The translations under genes and the position numbers were made by a program. Source: Flavobacteriales bacterium (GTDB lineage: Bacteria; Bacteroidota; Bacteroidia; Flavobacteriales_F; PHOS-HE28). From it: DNA of 64,000 bases. The stretch spans positions 2,213,497 to 2,277,496 of the forward strand of contig CP129489.1 of the NCBI GenBank assembly GCA_030584065.1, read 5' to 3'. This document shows, in pieces, positions 45,308 to 55,900 of the stretch. The notes below the pieces were generated by a model. The model was not told the DNA's origin, did not search any database, and saw only the letters and a list, made by a program, of their open reading frames with translations. Within the stretch, counting starts at the first letter, position 1. The number at the start of each line of letters is the position of its first letter.

Positions 45308-48300
45308 ATGCACATTCGTCCGTTATCCCGGGCCGGCCTTACGATCATCCTTGCACTGCTCCTGGCTGGCGGGGTTTCCGCGCAGCAATTCAGCATCACC
45401 GCGGGCAGCATCACCACCTGCGCAGGCGTGCTGGAGGACAGCGGCGGCCCAGCCGCGGAGTACGGCAACAATGAGAACTTCACGGTGGTCATCTGCCCGG
45501 ACAACCCAGGGGATGGCATCTCGCTGACCTGGGCCGTTTTCGGCTTGAGCACCGCCGGTGCCCAGAACACCTGGGACCGCATCCGCATCTGGGATGGCGA
45601 CAACACGGGTGCCACCTTCCTTGGGGAATATACCGGCGGCGGCCTGCTCGGCCTCATCACCTCCGCCACCAGCTTCAATCCCACCGGTTGCCTGACGGTG
45701 CAGTTCATCTCCAACGGCACGGGAACAGGCGACTTCGCGGCATCCATCACCTGCTTCACACCCTGTGAACGGCCGGTGGCCGTCGCCTCCATGACCGGTG
45801 GCAGCCCCGCCTTGGTCTGCGTGGGTGAGCAGATCGACTTCGACGGATCCTCCTCATACGCGGCAACCGGCTTCAACATCATCAACTACGAATGGGTCTT
45901 CGACGATGGCTCCACCGCCAACGGGCCCACGGCAAGCCATTCCTTCACCGAGCCCGGCGAGTACGTGGTGCAGCTGAACCTGCTGGACGACAACGACTGC
46001 GTGAACTCCAATGTGGTGGACCTGCAGGTGCTGGTGAGCACAACCCCCAGCTTCATCGGCACCATGGAAAGCGTGGAAAGCTGCCTTGGCGCCACGGTGA
46101 ACCTGAGCGCCGTGGTGAGCCCGGTGACCTGGACCGGGATTCCCGAAGCCAACTTCGGCGATGGCGTGTACCTGCCCGATGACGTGGGCACCCCCTTCAC
46201 CAGCGAGATCAATTTCACGCAGTTCGAACCGGGGCAGATGCTCACGAACGCCAACGACCTGCAGACCATCTGCGTCAGCATGGAGCACAGCTTCATGGGA
46301 GACCTGGTGCTGTCGGTGACCTGCCCCAACGGGCAGGTGATCATCCTGCACCAGCAGGGCGGCGGCGGCACCTACATCGGCGCAGCCAACGACGGAGATG
46401 GGAACCTGAACCCGGTGGCCGGCACCTGCTGGGATTATTGCTGGTCGGCGAATGCACCGAACGGCACCTTCGCCCAATGCGCCGCCTTCGGGGCCACGCC
46501 GAATGTGATGCAGGGCGGCACGCCGCAGAATAACGCTCTGATCCCGGATACCTATACCGCCGTACAGCCCTGGACCAACCTGCAAGGGTGCCCGCTGAAT
46601 GGAACCTGGACCTTTACCTCACTGGACCTTTGGGGCGCGGACAACGGATTCCTGTGCAGCTGGGAGCTGAACTTCAACCCGGCCATCATCCCCGACGTCA
46701 CGCAATTCACCCCGGACCTGGGCACCTCCACTTTGGATTCGGCCTATTGGACCGGTCCGTTCCTGGTCACGGACCCGAACGATCCGCTGATCGCCACCGC
46801 CACCCCGAGTCAGGCGGGTACGTTCGACTACTCCTTCCACGTGACCGACAACTTCGGCTGCACCTACGACACCACCATCACGGTGACTGTTGCGCCGCAG
46901 ATGGAGATCGATGCCGGCCCCGTCATCATTCTTTGCACGGACGCTGAACCGATGGCCGGCCAGGTGGTTGCGAATGGACCACCGGCCAATTGCGTGTGGA
47001 CGCTGATCCTGGAGGAGACCTTCGGCGATAGCTGGAATGGCGGGGCCAACCTGGCCGTGACCATCGATGGGGTGACCACCAACTACACGGTGCCCGCCGG
47101 CCAGACCCAGCTCATCTTCCCCTTGAACGTGAGCACAGGCTCCAGCATGCAGCTGCTCTATACGCAAGGCACCATCTGGAACAACGAGAATTCCTTCCAG
47201 CTCCTTAACGACCTCGGCGCAACGGTCTATGATTCCCCGCAGGGTCCGCCTACCGGCGTGGCCTGGGCCGGGGTGGTGAGCTGCGGCGGCGGCACCTCCC
47301 CCATCGTTTGGGAGTGGACGCCGACCGACGGGCTGGATGACCCGAGCGACCCAACGACCAACGTCTACACCACCTCGCCTACCTGGTACTACTTGTCGGC
47401 CTATCCCCTCGGATCCCCGGAATGCGCGGTCATGGACAGCGTGCTGGTGAGCCCCGACCCCTCCATCGATGCCGGGCAGGATGCCGCGATCACCATCTGC
47501 GCCAGCGACCCCAACTTCCTGATGACCGACTCGCTGGGCGGCACCCCCGATGCCGGCGGTGTGTGGACCACGAGCGGCGGCGCCGTAGTGCCGAACCAGT
47601 TCATCTCGGTGAACGGGGTGACCGATGTGTACACCTACACGGTGACGAGCCCTGCCGGGTGCGTGGCCACGGCGCAATTGGACATCACGGTCATTCCCGC
47701 CGATGACCCCACGTGCTGCGGATTCATCACCATGGGCCCTTCCGCCTACTCGTGCAACCTCACCATCGGCCTTTCGGTGGACCCCGGCAACACGGGCACG
47801 GGGCAGTGGAGCGGCCCCGCGGGCGCCGTATTCGCCGACCCCAGCGCCACGGAGACCACGGTGACCCTGCCGGCGGGCATGGGCGGCACGCATTGGTTCT
47901 ACTGGATCGAGGATGATGGCGCCTTCTGCTACTTGGTAGACAGCGTGCAGATGACGCTTACGGACTCCATCGTCATCGCCTTCAACGCCACGGACGCGGT
48001 GTGCTATACCTACTGCGATGGCACCGCGCAAGCCTCCGTGACCGGCGGCAATACCGCCACTGACTTCCTCTTCGACTGGAGCACCGGGCTGAACGGTGTG
48101 GGCGAGCGCGACGTGAACAACCTGTGCGCCGGCACCTATACGGTGACCGTCACCGACGACAACGGCTGCACGGGCAGCAATTCCGTGGTCATCAATGAGC
48201 CCGGGCTGCTGGAGATCGACTCCATCGCGTTCCAGCCGGTGACTTGCTCGGGTGATTGCGATGGCCAGGTGGAGGTTTACGACCCGGAGGCCCTGCTCTA

Positions 48301-48973
48301 CAGCTACGACAATGGAGCCACTTGGGTGCCCGATGCCATCCTCACCGGTGCATGCGAGCAGCTCTATCCGATCCGCATCCAGAATGCAGCCGGATGCTTC
48401 GGCACCGGCAGCACCATCGTGACGGGCCCTCCGCCGGTGGTGTCCGACTTCGTTTGGAATCCCATCCCCGCCACGGTATCCGACCCGCGCATCTGGTTCG
48501 GCAATACGAGCACGGGGGCGGAGACCTACTTCTGGGACATTGCCGGACTCGCCACCAGCACCGAAGAAGCCCCCTTCTTCCAATTCACCAACAAGGAGCC
48601 GGGGCAGTACGAGGTCTGCCTTACGGCCTACAACTACAACCAATGCGCCGATACGATGTGCCACACCGTGGTCATCGACGACATCCTCTTCGTTTACGTG
48701 CCCAACACCTTCACGCCGGATGGCGATGACCTGAACGAGACCTGGGGCATGAGCACGAACATCCCGGCCATCACCTCCTTCGAGCTGCGCGTGTTCGACC
48801 GTTGGGGGCAGGTGGTGTACCAAACGGACAGTCCGTACCAATTCTGGAACGGTGCCAGGAACAACTCCGGCGACATCCTGAAGACGGACGTCTACGCCTA
48901 CCGCATCACCTACGAGATCAAGGACACCGAGACCCGCAAGGAACTGATGGGCCATGTGACCCTGATCAAGTGA
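45308..48973 (+). CDS. Giant secreted adhesin-like protein 1 (CUB, PKD, P-domain, type B CTD)
   Basis: 1221 residues from ATG 45308, chosen because a classic signal peptide follows (LTIILALLLAGGVSAQ); ATG 45254 is an alternative. Order: CUB-like domain (about 27-155, with SITTCAGVLEDSGG and IRIWDGDN), PKD domain (about 155-250), a proprotein-convertase P-like domain (about 290-460, MEHSFMGDLVLSV, LNGTWTF, DLWGADNGFLCSW), further Ig-like segments, and a gliding-motility/type B C-terminal domain (VYVPNTFTPDGDDLNETWG to the end). It should be exported by Sec and T9SS and act at the surface, probably in adhesion. The next two genes are its paralogues. Confidence 0.88.
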   Translation: MHIRPLSRAGLTIILALLLAGGVSAQQFSITAGSITTCAGVLEDSGGPAAEYGNNENFTVVICPDNPGDGISLTWAVFGLSTAGAQNTWDRIRIWDGDNTGATFLGEYTGGGLLGLITSATSFNPTGCLTVQFISNGTGTGDFAASITCFTPCERPVAVASMTGGSPALVCVGEQIDFDGSSSYAATGFNIINYEWVFDDGSTANGPTASHSFTEPGEYVVQLNLLDDNDCVNSNVVDLQVLVSTTPSFIGTMESVESCLGATVNLSAVVSPVTWTGIPEANFGDGVYLPDDVGTPFTSEINFTQFEPGQMLTNANDLQTICVSMEHSFMGDLVLSVTCPNGQVIILHQQGGGGTYIGAANDGDGNLNPVAGTCWDYCWSANAPNGTFAQCAAFGATPNVMQGGTPQNNALIPDTYTAVQPWTNLQGCPLNGTWTFTSLDLWGADNGFLCSWELNFNPAIIPDVTQFTPDLGTSTLDSAYWTGPFLVTDPNDPLIATATPSQAGTFDYSFHVTDNFGCTYDTTITVTVAPQMEIDAGPVIILCTDAEPMAGQVVANGPPANCVWTLILEETFGDSWNGGANLAVTIDGVTTNYTVPAGQTQLIFPLNVSTGSSMQLLYTQGTIWNNENSFQLLNDLGATVYDSPQGPPTGVAWAGVVSCGGGTSPIVWEWTPTDGLDDPSDPTTNVYTTSPTWYYLSAYPLGSPECAVMDSVLVSPDPSIDAGQDAAITICASDPNFLMTDSLGGTPDAGGVWTTSGGAVVPNQFISVNGVTDVYTYTVTSPAGCVATAQLDITVIPADDPTCCGFITMGPSAYSCNLTIGLSVDPGNTGTGQWSGPAGAVFADPSATETTVTLPAGMGGTHWFYWIEDDGAFCYLVDSVQMTLTDSIVIAFNATDAVCYTYCDGTAQASVTGGNTATDFLFDWSTGLNGVGERDVNNLCAGTYTVTVTDDNGCTGSNSVVINEPGLLEIDSIAFQPVTCSGDCDGQVEVYDPEALLYSYDNGATWVPDAILTGACEQLYPIRIQNAAGCFGTGSTIVTGPPPVVSDFVWNPIPATVSDPRIWFGNTSTGAETYFWDIAGLATSTEEAPFFQFTNKEPGQYEVCLTAYNYNQCADTMCHTVVIDDILFVYVPNTFTPDGDDLNETWGMSTNIPAITSFELRVFDRWGQVVYQTDSPYQFWNGARNNSGDILKTDVYAYRITYEIKDTETRKELMGHVTLIK

Positions 48974-48990
48974 TACCCTGATTGTCAAGC

Positions 48991-49018
48991 GGAAGGGCGG
49001 CCCAAGGGCCGCCCTTCC
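48991..49018 (+). terminator. Terminator after adhesin 1
   Basis: A perfect 13-bp stem GGAAGGGCGGCCC / GGGCCGCCCTTCC with a two-base loop. Confidence 0.7.
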
Positions 49019-49123
49019 CCATTGCACGGACCAATGCACAGCACTCCAAGGCACCGCATGGCAAATTCCCTACGTCATTGGACCGTATCCGCGATCTTGC
49101 AGCCCCTCCCACATCTCCCCGGG

Positions 49124-52100
49124 ATGCCCTCTCCCTCCACCGTTCGCCGCCCCATCCGCTACCTCTGGATCCTTGCGCTGATGCTCAGCCTCAGCGGGTC
49201 GGCGCAGATCTTCACCATCACGGACGGGAGCATCACCACCTGCACCGGAGCCATCCTGGACAGCGGTGGTCAGGGTGCGGGCGGCTATGGCAACAACGAG
49301 AGCTATACAGCCACCATCTGCCCCGATGCACCCGGCCAGGGCATCCACCTGAACTGGGTGACCTTCAACCTGAGCGAGGCCGGCACCGACCCTATCGACA
49401 ACCTCGCCATCTATGATGGGCCCTCGGCTGCGGATCCGCTCCTGGGTGTCTTCACAGGCACGTCCATCCAAGGAACGGTGGTTTCCGCTTCACCCACCAA
49501 TCCCACCGGCTGCCTCACGCTCGTCTTCACTTCCAACGGCAATGGCACGGGCGTATTCGCGGCCGCCATCAGTTGCGTAACGCCTTGCTTCCCCCCCACC
49601 GCGGTGGCCGATGTCGGACAGCCCCTGCCGGCCTTGGTGTGCCCGGACGAGGTGATCACCTACGATGGTTCCGCCTCCACCGCGGCCGCAGGCTTCACCA
49701 TCGTCGACTATGCCTGGGACCTGGGAGATGGCACCACCGCCTCGGGGCCGATTGTGACCCACTCCTTCTCCAACCCGGGCGCCTACATCGCCCAATTGAC
49801 GGTGACGGACGACAACGGCTGCGTGAATACCCAGACCGTGGATCTTGCGGTGTACGTCGGCACCACGCCCCTCTTCGCCGGGACCACGGAAAGCCTGACG
49901 GTGTGCCAAGGCGCCACGGTCGACCTGGCCGGCGCAGTGCAGCCGGTGACCTGGAGCGCGATGCCCGAGGTGGATTTCGGCGATGGTGTCTATCTGCCGG
50001 ACAATGTGGGCCAGACCTTCACCAGCCAGATCGAGTATGGGCTCTTCCCACCTGGCGCGACGCTCACGAATGTGAATGACCTGTGGTCGCTGTGCATTGA
50101 CATCGAGCACAGCTTCATGGGTGATTTTGTGATGACGATCACCTGCCCCAATGGGCAGAGCACCATTCTTCACCAGCAAGGCGGAGGAGGCACGAATCTG
50201 GGAATCGCCAACCAGGCCGACGGGGGGAACCCGCAGCCCGGCACATGCTGGAATTACTGCTTCGCACCGAACGCACCGAATGGCACCTGGGCGCAGTCGT
50301 CAACGGCAGGCCTGACGACGCCTACGGCAACCGGCCCCTCATTGACTCCCGGCACGTACTCCTCCGTGCAGCCATTGAATAACCTCGTGGGTTGTCCGCT
50401 CAACGGCACATGGACCTTCTCCTTCACGGATCTGTGGGGCGCTGACAATGGCTTCCTGTGCTCATGGTACATCGATTTCAACCCCAGCCTCTACCCCGAC
50501 CTGGTGGATTTCACGCCCACCATCGGCTTCTTCCCCGACTCGATGGCCTGGAGCGGAGCGGGTGTGACCACCGACCCGAACGACCCCACCTACGCGAGCT
50601 TCACGCTCACCGACCCCGGCGTGTACCCATACACGTTCACGGTAACCGACAATTTCGGGTGCACCTACGACACGACCATCACCGTAACGGTGACGAACGC
50701 CCCTGAGGTGGAGGCCACGGCCGTGCTCGCTTCCACCTGCAGCGAGCCCACCGCCTTGGAGGCGGAGATCGTCGCCTATGCGCCGCCGCCGCCGGATTGC
50801 ACCTACTCACTCGTTCTCCACGATTCATTCGGCGACGGTTGGAACGGCGGCGCCAACGTACAGGTGGTGATCAATGGCGTCTCCACCAGCTACTCGATGC
50901 CGCCCGGCGGAAACGACTTCACGGTATCGCTGTCCATTCCGTTCGGAGCCACCCTCTCGCTCATCTTCACCGCAGGCACCATCTGGAACAACGAGAACTC
51001 GCTGGAGCTGATCAGCAACTCGGGAGCGATCCTGTACGATTCGCCGAACGGGCCGCCCAGCGGCACGCTCTGGACCGGCACGGGCGATTGCGGGCCGAAT
51101 GCAGGGCCCGTGGTGTGGCAGTGGACGCCTGCTGCCAGCGTGGACGACCCCAATGCACAGAACACCGTATCGCAGATCACGCAGACCACCACCTTCGTGG
51201 TGCGGGTGTACCCCTTCGGACAGCCTTGGTGCTTCGGTACCGATACGATCGAGGTGGACCCTCCCTCCTTCCTGGAGAACGACAGCGTAGTGACGCATGT
51301 GCGCTGCAATGGCGGACCGGGCGCCATCGAGATCATCTCCACCGGCCTGGGAGGGCCTTGGAACTATGACTGGGTGGATGCCAACGGCACCAGCGTGCAG
51401 CAGACCGTGGCCTCGCTGGGTGACACGTTGGAAGCGGCGGCCGGCACCTATACCGTATTCGTCAGCGAAGGCCCGCAGGGCAACGGCTGTGCCGACACCC
51501 TTACGGCCACCATCACCGAGCCGCCGCTGCTCGAATGGGTGACCGTGCCGCAGGATACGACCATCTGCCTCGCCGGCTCGGCCACCCTGGCCGCAACGGC
51601 CCAAGGCGGCACGGACCCCGTGCTCCTGGTCTGGAGCCAAGGGCTCGCCGGCAACGGGCCGCATCAGGTGAGCCCGCCGTCGGGCCCATCGACCTTTGTG
51701 GTCCAGGCGGTGGATGCCAATGGCTGCGCCACCAACGAGGAGTATGTCACGGTCCTGGTGCGGGAGCCGCTGACCTTCACCCCCCTCGAGCCGGATACCG
51801 AGTGCTATGGCATCCCGGTGCCCTACGCGGTGCTCGATGCGGCTGGCGGCGACGGCGCCTATGCCTACGACTGGGGCACCGGTGCCCAGCCGCTGAACGC
51901 CACGGAATACCTGCTCACCTGGTCGGACAGCATCTGCGTGACCCTCACCGACGGCTGCGAAACACCACCCGTGACGGACTGCGCATGGCTCGAGATCCTG
52001 CACACACCGCCCATCGAGCTGACAGCCGACACCGTCTTCGGCTGCGCCCCCTTCAGCGTGGGCCTCACGCTCCGCGATACCACCGAGGGCGCATGGATCC

Positions 52101-52792
52101 AATGGAGCTATGGTGATGGAGCGGTGGAGATGGACAGCGCCAGCGTGATCCACACCTATGCGAATGCCGGCAATTACACGGTGAACACCGTGATCACATG
52201 GCCGAACGGCTGCATCACGGACACGACCATCACCGACATGGTGCGCGTGCTCACCGTACCGATCGCCAACATGTACTGGACGCCGCGTCCCGCAACGGTC
52301 AACGAGCCCGTGGTGCGCTTCGTGGACACCAGCGTGCCCAATGTGGTGAGCTGGCTGTGGGACTTCGGGGAGCTGGGCACCAGCGAGGAGCAGGACCCCG
52401 TAATCGAATTCCCCAGCGATGCAGGCGGAACCTACCCCGTGATGCTGGTGGTGGCCAATGAGCTGGGGTGCACGGATACGCTCCGTTCGTTCGTCGACGT
52501 CGAGGACGAGTTCATGGTGTGGGTGCCCAATGCATTCACCCCGGATGGCAATGCGCACAACCAGACCTTCTCCGTCAGCGGCAACGACCTCTCCACCGAG
52601 GAATACCACCTCATCATCTTCGACCGGTGGGGACACGAGGTGTTCAACAGCACCGACCTGTTCGAAGCATGGGATGGCACCAGCAAAGGCACCGTGCTTC
52701 CCCAAGGCACCTACACCTACCGCCTGAAGATCCGCGCCCGCAGTTCACGCGAGAAGCGGATCCTGTACGGGCACGTGAGCCTGCTGCGCTGA
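49124..52792 (+). CDS. Giant secreted adhesin-like protein 2 (CUB, PKD, P-domain, type B CTD)
   Basis: 1222 residues from ATG 49124, just before the signal peptide (YLWILALMLSLSGSAQ); the open frame runs back to 49022. The domain order is the same as in adhesin 1: CUB-like (SITTCTGAILDSGGQGAGGY), PKD (YAWDLGDGTTAS), P-like (IEHSFMGDFVMTI, DLWGADNGFLCSW), a segment with HDSFGDGWNGGANVQV, later PKD-like parts (IQWSYGDGAVEM, WLWDFGELGTS) and a type B C-terminal domain (VWVPNAFTPDGNAHNQTF to the end). It is a paralogue of its neighbours, expressed separately to judge from the terminator before it. Confidence 0.88.
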   Translation: MPSPSTVRRPIRYLWILALMLSLSGSAQIFTITDGSITTCTGAILDSGGQGAGGYGNNESYTATICPDAPGQGIHLNWVTFNLSEAGTDPIDNLAIYDGPSAADPLLGVFTGTSIQGTVVSASPTNPTGCLTLVFTSNGNGTGVFAAAISCVTPCFPPTAVADVGQPLPALVCPDEVITYDGSASTAAAGFTIVDYAWDLGDGTTASGPIVTHSFSNPGAYIAQLTVTDDNGCVNTQTVDLAVYVGTTPLFAGTTESLTVCQGATVDLAGAVQPVTWSAMPEVDFGDGVYLPDNVGQTFTSQIEYGLFPPGATLTNVNDLWSLCIDIEHSFMGDFVMTITCPNGQSTILHQQGGGGTNLGIANQADGGNPQPGTCWNYCFAPNAPNGTWAQSSTAGLTTPTATGPSLTPGTYSSVQPLNNLVGCPLNGTWTFSFTDLWGADNGFLCSWYIDFNPSLYPDLVDFTPTIGFFPDSMAWSGAGVTTDPNDPTYASFTLTDPGVYPYTFTVTDNFGCTYDTTITVTVTNAPEVEATAVLASTCSEPTALEAEIVAYAPPPPDCTYSLVLHDSFGDGWNGGANVQVVINGVSTSYSMPPGGNDFTVSLSIPFGATLSLIFTAGTIWNNENSLELISNSGAILYDSPNGPPSGTLWTGTGDCGPNAGPVVWQWTPAASVDDPNAQNTVSQITQTTTFVVRVYPFGQPWCFGTDTIEVDPPSFLENDSVVTHVRCNGGPGAIEIISTGLGGPWNYDWVDANGTSVQQTVASLGDTLEAAAGTYTVFVSEGPQGNGCADTLTATITEPPLLEWVTVPQDTTICLAGSATLAATAQGGTDPVLLVWSQGLAGNGPHQVSPPSGPSTFVVQAVDANGCATNEEYVTVLVREPLTFTPLEPDTECYGIPVPYAVLDAAGGDGAYAYDWGTGAQPLNATEYLLTWSDSICVTLTDGCETPPVTDCAWLEILHTPPIELTADTVFGCAPFSVGLTLRDTTEGAWIQWSYGDGAVEMDSASVIHTYANAGNYTVNTVITWPNGCITDTTITDMVRVLTVPIANMYWTPRPATVNEPVVRFVDTSVPNVVSWLWDFGELGTSEEQDPVIEFPSDAGGTYPVMLVVANELGCTDTLRSFVDVEDEFMVWVPNAFTPDGNAHNQTFSVSGNDLSTEEYHLIIFDRWGHEVFNSTDLFEAWDGTSKGTVLPQGTYTYRLKIRARSSREKRILYGHVSLLR

Positions 52793-52934
52793 ACGCAAGC
52801 ACTCGTAGGCAAAGCAGCCGTTTCCATAACCCCGGCGGGGGTGTTCATCCAATAGTCGCAGGGATGCGTTCGGCGTATTCGGCAAACGGATACTTTCCCA
52901 ACGCTGGAGCCGCCCTACCCCAGCCCCCCCTTGG

Positions 52935-55900
52935 ATGAAGACACGCTACCCGGCCGTATCCGCATCCTTCGCATTCCCGATCCTCCTCCGCGCCGCATGT
53001 CTGGCCGCGCTGCTCCTTGTCGGGCAGCGGACGCTTGGGCAGGCCTACCCCATGTTCAATGGCGGTGCCACGGCCTGCACCGGAGCGTTCCTTGACAGCG
53101 GCGGGCAGGGCGCTGGCGGCTACTCGAATAACGAGAGCCTCACTTACACCTTGTGCCCTGACGCACCCGGAGGCGCCATCTCGCTGAACTTCCTCACCTT
53201 CAACCTGAGCACTGCGGGCGCTGCGCCGATCGATTTCATGGCGATCTACGACGGGAACAGCACCGCTGCCCCGCAGCTGGGCACATGGACCGGCAATGGC
53301 CTCCAAGGGCAGGTGGTCTCCGCCTCGGCCGGGAATTCCACCGGCTGCCTCACCATTGTCTTCCAGTCGAATGGCACGGGCACCGGGGTCTTCGCGGCCT
53401 CCATCACCTGCTACCAGCCCTGCGCACGTCCCACCGCTGCAGCCACGCACGGCGCAGCCAATCCGCAGCTGATCTGCCCAGGCGAGAGCGTGACCTTCAA
53501 CAGCGCCGCGTCATCCGCGGCACCCGGATTCTCCATCGCCAGCCGGCGTTGGGATTTCGGGGACGGCACCGTGCTCAACAACGCGCCCGCCTCGGTGGCA
53601 CACACCTATGCGCAGCCTGGCGCCTACACGGCCCAGCTCTATCTGCTCGACAACAACGGATGCGCCAGCACCAACCTCGTCGACCTGGTGACCATGGTGG
53701 GCACGGCGCCCACCTTCGGGGGAACGAACGGCACCCTGACGGGCTGCGTGGGCGAGACGCTCTGCTTGAATGGCGCGGTGCAGGGCACCACCTGGACGGA
53801 ATCGCCGGCCCCCAACCTGGGAAGCGGCGTGTTCCTTCCCGACAATGTGGGCGAGTGCTTCGAGAGCACCATCACCTTCAATCAGTTCCCCCCGGGCTCC
53901 ACGCTCACGAACGTCAACGGGCTCCTCTCCATCTGCGTGGACATGGAGCATTCCTTCCTCGGTGACCTGATCATCAACATCATCAGCCCCACGGGCCAGA
54001 CCGTGACCCTGCACCAACAGGGCGGCGGCGGCACCTTCCTAGGCATCCCGGTCGACAATGACCTGCAGCCCAACGCGCAAGGGACCTGCTGGAACTACTG
54101 CTGGATCCCGACTGCGACGAATGGCACCATGGCCGACAACGGACAGGCCACGCTGCCGAGCGGCAACTACGAAAGCCTGAACAGCCTGGCCGGGCTGGTG
54201 GGCTCGCAGCTCAATGGCACCTGGACCTTCCAGGTGTGCGACATGTGGGCCTCGGACAACGGCTTCGTGTGCAATTGGGGCATCGACTTCAATCCTGCGC
54301 TCTTCGACGACCTGATCGCATTCACCCCGGTCTATGGAACTCAATGCGACAGCAGCTATTGGACCGGACCCAACATCACGAGCCAGGGCGCCGACTGCAA
54401 TCAGGCGTGCGTGACGCCCGTCGCTCCCGGCAGCTACGACTACGTCTATCATGTGACTGACAACTTCGGCTGCACCTACGACACCACCCTCACGGTGACG
54501 ATTACGCCGGCCCCGCAGGTGAATGCCGGACCGGACGCGAGCACCTGCAACACGCCCGTGCAACTTGGAGCGAGCGTGGTCGGCGGCGGATTCCCCACGA
54601 ATTGCTCCTACACGCTCACGCTGTATGACAGCTTTGGCGATGGCTGGACCGGCCTCTTCGGCATTGGGTCGAACGGATCGAGCGTGACCGTAACGGTGAA
54701 CGGCACCCCGTACAGCTACTGGCTGAATGGCGGCTCGCAGGCCAGTGTGGGAATCCCCGTGTCCAGCGGTGCAACCATCGTGGTGAGCTATACGGCCGGT
54801 TCGCTCTACAATGGCGAGCAGTCGTTCACGCTCTTCAATGGCACGGGCGGCGTGGTGTACGCTTCGCCGCAAGGGCCCGGCAGCGGTCAGCTCTGGAGCG
54901 GTGCGGCCAATTGCCCTGGCGGCAATTTCGTGTACAGCTGGTCTCCCGCAACAGGCCTGAGCGATCCGAACATCGCGAATCCGATTGCCACCGTGGGGGG
55001 CACCACGCAATACTGCGTCACGGTCCATCAGGTGGGCCACCCCCTCTGCACCAGTACGGATTGTGTGACCATCACGGTGGACAACCTTGTGGATCCAGGC
55101 ACCAATGCCAGCGTGGCTGCGTGCAGCAACGGTGCGGCCACCAACCTCTTCGCGCAGCTTGGCGGAACGCCGACCGCAGGAGGCACATGGACGGCCCCTG
55201 GCGGCGGTGCGCACAGCGGCACTTTCCAGCCGGGAGCGGACGCTCCCGGCATCTACACCTATACGGTGGGCGGTGCCGGCGCCTGCGGGGCTCCCCAGAG
55301 CAGCACAGTGAACGTAACCGTGTATCCGTTGCCGAATGCCGGCACGAGCACCAGCCTCGCCGTGTGCAGCACCGATGCCGCTCAATCGATGTTCGCCTTG
55401 CTGGGTTCCGGCGCGGAGGCCGGCGGCACCTGGAGCGGTCCCTCGCCGGTGCCGGGAGGCAGCTACAACCCTGCAACGATGGATCCGGGTGTGTACACCT
55501 ACACGGTGAATGGTACAGCGCCATGCCCGAACGCCACCGCAACAGTGACGGTGACGGAAAGCGCGCCACCCGACGCCGGTAGCGATGCAACCATCACGCT
55601 GTGCAGCACGAGCGCTCCTTTGGTGATGGTGACCCAGCTTGGGGGCAGTCCGGACGGATCAGGTACCTGGACGGATCCCGGTGGCGCGAGCACCAGCGGC
55701 GGTTTTGATCCAGCTGCAGACCTGCCAGGCATCTACACCTATACGGTAGCCGGGACGGCACCCTGCCCAAATGATTTGGCCACGTTAACCATCAACATCA
55801 ACGCCCCGCCTGATCCGGGGACCGATGGCTCAATCGCCCTCTGCGCCACCGATGCGCCCGCTTCGCTCTTCGCGCAGCTCGGAGGTGCTCCCGATGCCGG

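Noticed and set aside
46619..52705. Minus-strand frames of 811 and 626 codons opposite adhesins 1 and 2
   Set aside because: They are antisense shadows of well-supported secreted proteins with no recognisable motif.
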